Origin: Synechococcaceae cyanobacterium RL_1_2
Lineage (GTDB): Bacteria; Cyanobacteriota; Cyanobacteriia; Cyanobacteriales; JAAUPO01
DNA: 6,780 nucleotides
Direction of reading: 5' to 3'
Assembly: GCA_012033095.1 (NCBI GenBank)
Contig: JAAUPO010000128.1
Location: forward strand, 1-6,780
Shown here: positions 1 to 5,931 of the stretch, one piece after another
Position numbering within the stretch: the first letter of the stretch is position 1
Layout: each line of letters opens with the position of its first letter
Position numbers and translations under genes: made by a program
The notes under the pieces: generated by a model
What the model was told of the DNA's origin: nothing
Databases searched by the model: none
Seen by the model: only the letters and a program-made list of their open reading frames with translations

Positions 1-25
1 CTATGGCCCCATGGTAATCACAATT

Positions 26-131
26 AGGACTTACGCTCAAGCCCCCTAAATCCCTTAAATTTGGGGGACTTGCTAACTGTCGCTAAATATCATGGTTCCT
101 AGGACAGAATCGAAATTTTTGCGTAAGTCCT
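26..131 (+). mobile_element. MITE-like element, family A, copy 1
   Basis: A 106-bp stretch is bounded by a perfect 11-bp terminal inverted repeat, AGGACTTACGC at 26-36 and GCGTAAGTCCT at 121-131. A second, more diverged copy lies at 5066-5187 in the same orientation. The interior carries a C/G-rich hairpin (CCCCCTAAAT at 42-51 against ATTTGGGGG at 59-67) and a shared block ending in GGACAGAATC. The 5-bp word ACAAT occurs at 20-24 and 133-137, one base outside each end, and may be a target duplication. There is no room for a transposase, so the element would be non-autonomous. I cannot assign the parent IS family. Confidence 0.75.
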
Positions 132-135
132 GACA

Positions 136-236
136 ATGGTGGTAGTGCTAAAGCTGTAAGGATATTTAAACCTAGGATAATTGATTATCAAGGGGTTTAA
201 TCTTCCTGATCCTTACTTGTATAGCACTATCACCAT
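136..236. repeat. Long imperfect foldback (about 101 bp)
   Basis: The two ends are imperfect inverted repeats of about 28 bp. The left arm (136-163) begins ATGGTGGTAGTGCTA and ends GTAAGGAT. The right arm (209-236) reads ATCCTTAC then TAGCACTATCACCAT. Pairing continues inward: TTAAACC (166-172) with GGTTTAA (194-200), and GATAAT with ATTATC around a TG centre near 176-189. Almost the whole unit can therefore fold into one cruciform or RNA hairpin. It begins four bases after the end of the family A element. It could be a MITE, a REP-like repeat or a structured RNA. No second copy is visible in the window. Confidence 0.6.
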
Positions 237-242
237 GCTTAG

Positions 243-345
243 TAAAATATAGTCAATTTAATTTAGTAGGGGATAGTTTTTTCTTGCTATGGGATGGTTT
301 CAGCTCTATTTGTTTCCCGTAATTATTCAAAAAGACTATATTTTA
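243..345. mobile_element. Possible MITE with 12-bp perfect TIR, TA-flanked
   Basis: TAAAATATAGTC at 243-254 is matched by its exact reverse complement GACTATATTTTA at 334-345, giving a 103-bp unit. If the outer TA on each side is a target duplication, the terminal repeat is AAATATAGTC. TA duplication is the usual signature of IS630/Tc1-like elements. The right end contains the stop codon (343-345) of the adjacent SGNH pseudogene, so an insertion here may have replaced that protein's original C-terminus. Only one copy is seen, and AT-rich inverted repeats of this size could also be a chance pairing or a terminator-like structure. Confidence 0.4.
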
Positions 346-1369
346 TCCACGGGTTGCGATCCAAGCTTCGCTGAACTCTAGGGCATCCTGCCACACCTGA
401 TAACCATTTTTATTAAGGTGTAAACCATCGGTGGATAGATCCTGGCGCAGTTCCCCCGTGCCACTGGTAAATAAGGGATATAAATCTAAATAGTCCACTC
501 CAGTTTTATTGGTCATCGCCACAATTTGTTGGTTTAAAAACTGGATCCGGCTATTGGGAATCGTTACTAGGTGGGTAGGTAAAATGCTTTGTACAACAAT
601 TTTGGCTTGGGGCTGTTGTTTCTTGAATTTGACCACTATATTTTCTAAATTGTTGAGGATGGTTTGATTATCAATCCCCTGTTTGATGTCATTACCCCAG
701 CCATAATGTAAATAGTGCTGACTTTAGTGGGGGCGATCGCGTCAATGCGATTTAAAATTTGTCCAGTATTTTCCCCGGAAATACTTTGATTGAGCCAAAA
801 TTTTCCCTTAGGTAAACTCTCAGAAGGAAACCATAAACTGAGGGAATCCCCCACCATAATATTAAGCCGATTATTGCCTTGACCCTTAGCGAGGGATTTA
901 GCTTCTTGGGCTAATAAATTTTTCCAATCTTGATAGGTTACGGGTTGATTATTGTTTAACCATTTATCCGCAAAGCTATCGGCCTTTAGAGTGGAGTGGA
1001 GCTTACCCGCTTTGAGGGCGGCTTGTTTTTGATTAAATAATTGATTATTGCTTCTGGGGACGAGGCTAGAGGTGGAAGATTGTACGGGTTTCCAGCTAGG
1101 GACAGCGGCTGGGGTTTTGTAAGTTTTATCTTCGGTAAAGGGTACTTTTGCTTGGGTAGTGGGAAACTCCGGCTCTAATAGATCGACTTTGGCAATGGTT
1201 TGCCGCTCAGGATTTTGGAGCCAGGTAAAACTACTACTGGTGGGGTTTGGTAAGGTACTATCCTGAAACGGCCACATCGGATCAAAATAATCTTCTGCCT
1301 GGGCTGCATCTGGGTGGGCTAAACTGCTATCCCCACTAAACTAGCTGCAAATAATTGCTTTTCTTTCAT
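343..1369 (-). pseudogene. Exported SGNH/GDSL-family hydrolase, two frameshifts
   Basis: Adding two single bases gives a 342-residue reading frame starting at the ATG at 1369. It opens with a signal peptide, MKEKQLFAASLVGIAV then LAHPDAAQA, with an AxA cleavage site just before EDYF. A low-complexity Ser/Pro/Thr/Gln linker runs to about residue 160. The SGNH domain follows: block I GDSLSLW (Ser about 176), block II Gly about 199, block III GVND (about 225-228), and block V STDGLHLN with Asp about 315 and His about 318. This family hydrolyses ester bonds on lipid, sugar or polymer substrates; the substrate here is unknown. One base is missing near 1321-1323 (frame lost after GIAV, immediate TAG). 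Another is missing near 692-694, inside the GVND motif, which separates the Ser from the Asp/His. The pieces that remain open are 645-1277 and 343-636. The reading frame is very likely right. Whether the breaks are biological or sequencing errors cannot be decided here. Confidence 0.8.
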
Positions 1370-1521
1370 TTGAGCAAAACACTCCCGACCCTAAAAAATG
1401 GTAGTCAACATTAAAAATGTTTTTTTGCTTATACCTAGGCTCGATCGGGGCATTCAGGATAAATTTGAGGAGCTTAATGATCGGCTTAATTTTTTGGGGT
1501 TATATCGAGATGGATCGCGGT

Positions 1522-1916
1522 TTAATTTAACGTCAATTTATAAACACTAAGGTGCAAGAAATTGATTAGGCGATCGCTAACTTTGACCCTGGGATGGGTT
1601 TGGCCTTGCCATTTATCTAAAATTTGTTTGCCTAGGGGGGTCAGCCGAAAACTATCCGTAATGCCTTGGCCGTCCACTTCCCTACGCACCATGCCTAATT
1701 GAATTAACCACATCAACTCAGACTCCACCGCCCCTTCGCTCATCAATGTGGTGGTATAGCCCTCATTAAAACCGCGATCGCGCATAGTTGTTTAAGATCA
1801 ATACTCTGGTGAATGATGCTAGCTAAGGTTTTCAGGGTAATGCTGGAGCAAAAGAAACCCCGTTCCGCTCTGGTCATAACGCTGTCACTGTAGCTAACTG
1901 GGGAGGTATCATTCAT
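1522..1916 (-). pseudogene. Npun_F0494-like small cyanobacterial protein, frameshifted
   Basis: Adding one base gives a 131-residue protein from the ATG at 1916 (MNDTSPVSYSD) to the TAA at 1522. The N-terminal part reads TRAERGFFCSSITLKTLASI and the C-terminal part contains REVDGQGITDSFRLTPLG (about residues 79-96). The layout of short helices, a polar turn and LTPLG looks like a small winged-helix fold. From memory it matches the cyanobacterial family named after Npun_F0494, whose function is not known. The two frames overlap between about 1743 and 1785. The best repair adds one A to the A4 run at 1768-1771, restoring LKQLCAIAVFNEGYTT; a break next to 1785 is the alternative. The start is favoured over the upstream in-frame ATG at 2045 because the extension is low-complexity and not family-like. 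The gap to the SGNH gene is 152 bp. Confidence 0.65.
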
Positions 1917-2102
1917 AACGGTTTCGTAGCAAAGGAAGGTTAATTTACAAAAGTTTATATATAAAATCATTGTAATATAGCGATCACCCCAAGGAGGGTT
2001 AGGGGTTGGAGACAGGTGCGTCGTCGTCCGGGCTGAGATCGCCATTTGCCAGGGATATGTCCCTAATACTAAAACCGTTTTTTTATCTCAATTGTTGCTC
2101 AT
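1917..2102. other. Intergenic, AT-rich with a GC-rich block
   Basis: No coding region is supported. Positions 1920-1980 are AT-rich and form the upstream region of the Npun_F0494-like gene. Positions 1982-2044 are clearly richer in G+C and start and end with GATC-containing words (GCGATC and GATCGC), as if a short foreign repeat had landed here. AGGGATATGTCCCT (2051-2064) is a small palindrome. The last nine bases, GTTGCTCAT at 2094-2102, are the left target duplication of the element that follows. Confidence 0.4.
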
Positions 2103-2345
2103 CTTAAAAGGGGACAACAGGCATCAAAAGCTTGTATTACCGCAACTGTAGTATTTGATTTGTGTTAAGAATGAAGATGGAATATTGCCCTCACAATTAT
2201 TTGACTAACGAAAAATAAGCCTTTCCAAGGATTTTGCCATTGATACGGAAGTCATTATGTGGAAAAAGCCGTTTTATTGTTTTGATAATTTAATCGCTGA
2301 AACCGTTGTTATATAAACGATAGAAGTAGTTTGTCCCCCTCTAAG
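2103..2345. mobile_element. MITE-like element, family C, with 9-bp TSD
   Basis: The unit is 243 bp. Its ends are CTTAAAAGGGGACAA (2103-2117) and TTGTCCCCCTCTAAG (2331-2345), which are inverted repeats matching at 13 of 15 positions. Directly outside each end is the identical 9-mer GTTGCTCAT (2094-2102 and 2346-2354), the expected target duplication of a cut-and-paste insertion. No open frame longer than about 25 codons was noticed inside, so no transposase is encoded. A 9-bp duplication is compatible with several DDE families (for example IS4- or IS903-like), and the family is not assigned. No second copy lies in the window. Confidence 0.8.
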
Positions 2346-2354
2346 GTTGCTCAT

Positions 2355-2464
2355 ATATCGCAGTCCTAATTAGGTCATAACATGAAGATCCTTACTAGAC
2401 TTGGCTTTCAATGTAGTCCATTGCCCCAAGCTATTTAGGATTGCTAGATTAAGAGCTAATTGAT
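2355..2464. other. Intergenic, weak inverted repeat only
   Basis: No gene is supported. GCAGTCCTAATTAGG near 2360 and the reverse complement of GCTATTTAGGATTGC near 2431 match at about 12 of 15 positions, giving a possible degenerate foldback of roughly 85 bp. No target duplication was found around it. Confidence 0.3.
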
Positions 2465-2685
2465 AAAGCCCCCCTGCCCCCAATGCTGGGGGAGCAATTC
2501 CTGAAAAATCACTAACTACTAGGACAACAGTTGCACCAAAAAACTGTAAATTAGGTCTGAGAGATTTACCCGGTAAGGATTACAGTCGATTTTGCTAGAG
2601 TGCTTGTGGGGCAATGATTTAAGGTTTTTGTCCTGTAGTTAGGAAAAATCATTAAAAGTCGCCCAACTTTGGGGTTTTAGGGGGC
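2465..2685. repeat. C/G-rich foldback repeat, split by a MITE
   Basis: The left half is at 2465-2502 (AAAGCCCCCCTGCCCCCA, loop ATGC, TGGGGG). The right half is at 2652-2685 (AAGTCGCCCAACTTTGGGG, then TTTTAGGGGGC). The two halves are separated only by the family B element and its duplicated 9-mer. Removing the insert and one duplication rejoins a unit with AAAGCCCCC at one end and GGGGGC at the other. Related C/G-rich strings occur at 42-67, 4029-4053, 5083-5107 and 6742-6772. These look like the common CCCCC/GGGGG intergenic repeats of cyanobacteria; their function is unknown. Confidence 0.6.
2512..2642 (+). mobile_element. MITE-like element, family B, copy 1, with 9-bp TSD
   Basis: The unit is 131 bp. 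The left end CTAACTACTAGGACAA and the right end TTGTCCTGTAGTTAG are inverted repeats apart from one extra T on the left. The 9-mer GAAAAATCA is repeated exactly at 2503-2511 and 2643-2651, directly abutting both ends. A second copy at 5224-5353 has the same orientation and differs at about 15 positions. The perfect duplication indicates insertion recent enough that the flanks have not diverged. The element has no coding capacity and must depend on a transposase elsewhere. It sits inside the C/G-rich foldback described at 2465-2685. Confidence 0.88.
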
Positions 2686-2835
2686 AAAAGGCAAATTCAA
2701 TTAACTTTATAAACAGCCTCTCATGGCTTCAACAATTGCCTTATTTTACTGGGCGGATTTGGGATGATCTTTGATCCTAGATTACCAATTCTCGATCAAT
2801 ATGAATAGGGCCCATTGGGCTAAGGGCGGAAAAGC

Positions 2836-3927
2836 TTAGGAGTGTTCTAAGATCAATTGTTTCACGTGAAGAGCGGTGCTAGGAGCTAGCAACACCCCAT
2901 TACGATAATGGCCGGTGGCTATAATTGTTTTATTCGATCGTGGTAATAATTCAATGATGGGAGCCGGTCGGCCTTCTGGTCGTGGGCGATATCCTTGCCA
3001 TTGAAACAATAGCTTGCCTGTCTTCAACGCGGAACAATAACTATAGGCTTCAGTTTTGACTTGCTCTAGTAAACTATCATCGGCGATCGCGGTGGCTTCC
3101 CCTTCTGGCGGAAATTCCACTGTCGCCCCAAGCCAATAATGGTGGGGTTGGCGAAGTTGGGGCACAATATGAATATCATGGCCGGTGATTACTGGTTGAA
3201 AGGATTCATCCCCTAGGCCCTGGGGCAATGAAAACGCGATCGCTTGGCCTAAAATCGGGCGTAGCTCCAACGGAAAATCCACCATGGTGGCTAATCCAGC
3301 AGAACCCACCCCCCAGTGATCACAACCCAATCCGCTGTGTAGGTTTGTTTGGTCGTGTCAACAATGGATTGATTACCCTGGGCCGCGATCGAGGTTACAG
3401 GATTATCAAAACTACAATCTAATCCCCGCTGTTGAGCGGCCGTAATTAAACTTTGGGTTAAATCCACTGGATCAATTTGACTATCATCGGGGGAATAAAC
3501 TGCCCCCACTAGGCCAGGGTGATCCAGGTAGGGTAAACGCTCCTGTAATTGGGATTGCTCCCATCTTTCTAAACGGTATCCCTGCGATCGCGGATAGTTT
3601 GTAAGCGTTCCCACCGGGGTAAACTTTCCTGATCAAACAGCAACATCAATACACCGTAAGGATTGTAATTAACCCCTTGGCCGTTAGCTTGTGCTAGTTC
3701 TGGTAATAGGGTTTTAAACCGCTGCAAACTTTGATGACGTAATCGCCAATTGCGACCCTTCGTTTTTGACTGATCGCCCCCATCAATATCCCTAGGGCCG
3801 CTCCGGTTGCCCCTTGGGCCGGTTTTTGGCCATCAATCAATGTCACGTCAACATTAGCTAGAGCTGTGAGTTCATAGGCGATCGCTGCCCCCACAACCCC
3901 CGCGCCAATCACAATTACTTTGGCCAT
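2836..3927 (-). pseudogene. FAD-dependent oxidoreductase (DAO family), three frameshifts
   Basis: Adding three single bases restores one 364-residue frame from the ATG at 3927 to the TAA at 2836. Residues 1-33 form a Rossmann FAD-binding segment (VIVIGAGVVGAAIAYEL, then the Asp of TLIDG at about 32). GATGAALGILMGAISQKTKGR follows (about 39-59). The middle contains VVITGG then VGSAGLA (about 201-213), the late FAD contact of this fold. The C-terminal part has WLGATVEFP (about 266-274), GYRPRPEGRPAP (about 313-324) and GHYRNGVLLAPSTA (about 340-353), the typical DAO ending. Such enzymes oxidise amines or amino acids; ThiO-type glycine oxidase is the nearest I can suggest, and the substrate is unknown. 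Missing bases are placed at the T5 run 3763-3767, next to 3583/3584 beside a HIP1 site, and at the C6 run 3309-3314. Open pieces are 3694-3927, 3291-3614 and 2836-3330. Family assignment is firm; the cause of the breaks is not. Confidence 0.85.
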
Positions 3928-4028
3928 AATCCTTAAATCACTATTCCTCTGAACTCAGATGCTCTAAACACAACTCACAGGGTGCTTGAACAATCAAAAA
4001 CGTTACAAACCTGTCCCCTAAACTCACC

Positions 4029-4053
4029 AAATTGGGGGGACTCAGGGGGCTTT
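4029..4053 (-). repeat. C/G-rich intergenic repeat
   Basis: The plus strand reads CCAAATTGGGGGGACT and then CAGGGGGCTTTA. On the minus strand this is the same string type (AAAGCCCCCT, then CCCCCC, then AATTTGG) found inside the family A elements. It lies 12 bp beyond the stop codon of the TPR gene. There is no clean stem followed by a T-run, so I do not call it an intrinsic terminator. Confidence 0.45.
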
Positions 4054-4064
4054 ACCCATATTTC

Positions 4065-4958
4065 CTAAGGGGTAGGAACAGGTAGATCCTCAGGATTGAT
4101 GGTTTCAGGGGTAGCTTCTTCTTCCATGGCTGGTGCTTCAAGTTCTTCATCCGTAGCGGACAAACTATCCTGCATCGCCTTAATTTGATCTTTATACTTG
4201 GCAGGGGATAGGGTCGCCGCTTGATTTAGTAGCCGTTGAGCTTCCTCTAATTGATTTTGTTGTTGCATCAACATGGATTTAGCTAAGTACGGACGAAAAT
4301 CTTCCTTATTTAGTTTGATGGTTTGATCGTAAACCGCGATCGCTTCAGTGATCCGATTTTGTTCAAAATAAACCTTCCCTAACAACAATTGAATGGCGAT
4401 TAAATCTGCCCCTTCTGCAGCTTCTGGCTTAATGTTGATAGTCTTAATCGTCTCCTGTAATAGACCGATCGCCCCTTCCGGCCGACTTTGTACCAATAAC
4501 AAATTGACCATCCCTTGGAGGGCGTTTAAATTACTAGGAAACAGCTCTAAAACGGTGCGATAGGATTGGGCTGCTTCTTCATATTTACCCAATTGTTGTT
4601 GGGTTTGAGCGAGTAAAATTTGATACTCAGGATAACTGCTATATAGCTGGGCCATGGATTTGAGGGACTCCTCCACCCCCACTAAATCCTGTTGTTGTAG
4701 GCTAACATTCAATAACCCTTTAATGGCTGATTCATTACCCGGTTCTTTATTGAGGATAATACGATAACCCTGAGCCTCCGCCGCTAAGGCTTTTTCTGCA
4801 TCGGTTTGTTCAACGATCGGGGCACTTGCTTCGGGATTTGAGGTTTGAAGACGAGGCTCGATAATGGGCCAAAAAGCAAAAATACCGGCTCCCAAAATCA
4901 AGGGAATACTCAAGAAATAAAACCGGTTATCGGGGTTAGGGGAACGGGAAAGAGTCAT
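4065..4958 (-). CDS. Membrane-anchored TPR protein
   Basis: An intact 297-residue protein. A short polar N-terminus precedes one hydrophobic segment at about residues 14-31 (FLSIPLILGAGIFAFW), with no signal-peptidase-like AxA site, so it is probably an anchor that leaves the rest on one side of the membrane. Helical repeat sequence follows. The clearest TPR units are about 111-144 (contains LGKYEEAAQSYRTVLELFP), 186-219 (contains YFEQNRITEAIAVYDQTI) and 220-253 (contains QLEEAQRLLNQAATLSP), with weaker ones at about 55-90 and 145-178. The C-terminus (about 268-297) is acidic and proline-rich. TPR arrays bind protein partners, and the partner here is not evident. No Shine-Dalgarno sequence stands out before the ATG. 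A weak promoter-like pair, TTTTGA (minus strand, 5035-5040) and TATAGT (5013-5018), lies about 55 bp upstream. I do not recognise a specific named ortholog. Confidence 0.88.
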   Translation of the reverse strand: MTLSRSPNPDNRFYFLSIPLILGAGIFAFWPIIEPRLQTSNPEASAPIVEQTDAEKALAAEAQGYRIILNKEPGNESAIKGLLNVSLQQQDLVGVEESLKSMAQLYSSYPEYQILLAQTQQQLGKYEEAAQSYRTVLELFPSNLNALQGMVNLLLVQSRPEGAIGLLQETIKTINIKPEAAEGADLIAIQLLLGKVYFEQNRITEAIAVYDQTIKLNKEDFRPYLAKSMLMQQQNQLEEAQRLLNQAATLSPAKYKDQIKAMQDSLSATDEELEAPAMEEEATPETINPEDLPVPTP

Positions 4959-5065
4959 AGGAGATAGGGATAAATCTGGATTGCTGCCGATTAGCCTTCG
5001 TCGTCAATTTTAACTATAAACTAACTTTGGAATTTCAAAAGGAATTTCCTTTAGGTTTCTTGTTT

Positions 5066-5187
5066 AGGAATTTACGCACAAGCCCCCTAAATTCCCAAAT
5101 TTGGGGGAGCTCGCTTGAACGATTGTCCCTAAACATCATCAAACATCATGGTTCCCAGGACAGAATCACAATTTTTGCGTCAGTCCT
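5066..5187 (+). mobile_element. MITE-like element, family A, copy 2 (degenerate)
   Basis: A 122-bp relative of 26-131 in the same orientation. The ends are AGGAATTTACGC and GCGTCAGTCCT, each carrying changes from the perfect repeat of copy 1. The interior shares AAGCCCCCTAAAT, AAATTTGGGGGA and ATCATGGTTCC followed by AGGACAGAATC, and has an extra segment near 5120-5140. Possible 5-bp flanks TTGTT (5060-5064) and TTCTT (5189-5193) match at four of five bases. The decay of its ends suggests an older insertion than copy 1. It lies between the TPR gene and the second family B element. Confidence 0.7.
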
Positions 5188-5223
5188 GTTCTTTACATTT
5201 CTAAGCAGTTCTAGGCATTTTTG

Positions 5224-5353
5224 CTAACTACTAGGACAAGAGTTGCGCCAAAAAACTGTAAATAGGTCTGAGCGCTTTACTCGGTAAAGATTACAACCGA
5301 TTGCGCTATAGTGCTTATGGGGCAAGGGTTTAAGGTTTTTGTCCTGTAGTTAG
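5224..5353 (+). mobile_element. MITE-like element, family B, copy 2
   Basis: This 130-bp copy of 2512-2642 keeps both terminal repeats intact (CTAACTACTAGGACAA and TTGTCCTGTAGTTAG). It differs at roughly 15 positions inside, for about 88 percent identity by eye. The flanking 9-mers GCATTTTTG (5215-5223) and GCATTGCTG (5354-5362) match at seven of nine positions, consistent with an older duplication that has drifted. The right flank ends 11 bp beyond the rsmD stop codon, so the insertion lies in the 3' untranslated or terminator region of the txlA-rsmD transcript. Confidence 0.85.
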
Positions 5354-5373
5354 GCATTGCTGTGGAGTTTGAT

Positions 5374-5916
5374 TCAATCTAACCACCCATAAAAACTTAA
5401 TGTGGTTTTCCCATAATGTTTTTGCCGATCGCGTACCATGTGACCAACGCGATCGGGGCTAGGCCAAATTTTAGGATCATGTTCTACTGCCAACTCCCCG
5501 GTGGGGGCGAGGAGCCCATAGCGATCGAGTAACTCCAATACCGGCTGATACAGTCCACCTTGATAGGGGGGATCAAAATAAATCAGATCGTATTGATTAG
5601 ATTGGAGGGTCGCTAATTTTTTGATGACGGAGCCCCGCAGAATTAAAAATTGTTGGTCAGCACTAGCTAACGGCTCCCAATTTTGGCGAATAATTTTGCA
5701 CGCGATCGGAGATTGTTCAATGGCGGTAACGGACTGGGCCCCGCGACATAGGGCTTCGGCCCCCATGGTGCCATTGCCGGCACACAGATCTAGCCACCGA
5801 CCCTGATCCACTCGGTGTTGCCAAATATTAAATAACGCTTGGCGTACTTTGCCGGTGGTGGGTCGGGTGACATCTCCTGGCAAAGTTTTGATGGCCCGAT
5901 TACCGTAAATGCGCAT
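5374..5916 (-). CDS. rsmD: 16S rRNA (guanine(966)-N2)-methyltransferase RsmD
   Basis: An intact 180-residue class I SAM-dependent methyltransferase. RsmD transfers a methyl group from SAM to N2 of G966 (E. coli numbering) in the 30S head during ribosome assembly in the cytoplasm. The N-terminus MRIYGN with TRPTTGKVRQALFNI (about 17-31) is the RsmD signature. SAM-binding motif I is LDLCAGNGTMGAEALCRGA (about 42-60), in place of the usual DLFAGSG form. The catalytic motif IV is FDPPY (about 114-118). Length agrees with the family. The start lies 15 bp after the txlA stop on the same strand, so the two are probably co-transcribed, with no strong Shine-Dalgarno sequence between them. A family B element sits just beyond the 3' end. 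Confidence 0.93.
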   Translation of the reverse strand: MRIYGNRAIKTLPGDVTRPTTGKVRQALFNIWQHRVDQGRWLDLCAGNGTMGAEALCRGAQSVTAIEQSPIACKIIRQNWEPLASADQQFLILRGSVIKKLATLQSNQYDLIYFDPPYQGGLYQPVLELLDRYGLLAPTGELAVEHDPKIWPSPDRVGHMVRDRQKHYGKTTLSFYGWLD

Positions 5917-5931
5917 GATACAACTCAGAAC

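Noticed and set aside
1407..1427. AACATT-AAA-AATGTT hairpin followed by T7 as a plus-strand terminator
   Set aside because: The stem is entirely weak A/T-rich pairs apart from one G/C, and no plus-strand gene precedes it.
1917..2045. N-terminal extension of the Npun_F0494-like protein to the upstream ATG at 2045
   Set aside because: The extra residues are low-complexity and come from the GC-rich and AT-rich intergenic blocks; the family-like sequence starts at the ATG at 1916.
2236..2320. A short open frame inside the family C element (MWKKPFYCFDN...) as a transposase remnant
   Set aside because: Under 25 codons before a stop, with no DDE or helix-turn-helix motif visible.
2359..2445. A fourth small mobile element in the intergenic gap
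   Set aside because: Only about 12 of 15 end positions match, and no direct repeat flanks the unit.
2723..2767. A 14-codon open frame, MASTIALFYWADLG
   Set aside because: It is too short, with no match I recognise among the small photosystem or cytochrome b6f subunits and no clear ribosome-binding site.
3228..3422. A plus-strand open frame opposite the oxidoreductase
   Set aside because: It is antisense to the DAO gene, whose conserved motifs are on the minus strand, and its product is low in recognisable features.
5027..5227. A 66-codon plus-strand open frame
   Set aside because: It runs through the family A element and its C/G-rich hairpin, has no ribosome-binding site and no family-like sequence.
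5621..5806. A plus-strand open frame opposite rsmD
   Set aside because: It is antisense to an intact conserved gene and rich in Arg/His/Ser/Pro, typical of a shadow frame.
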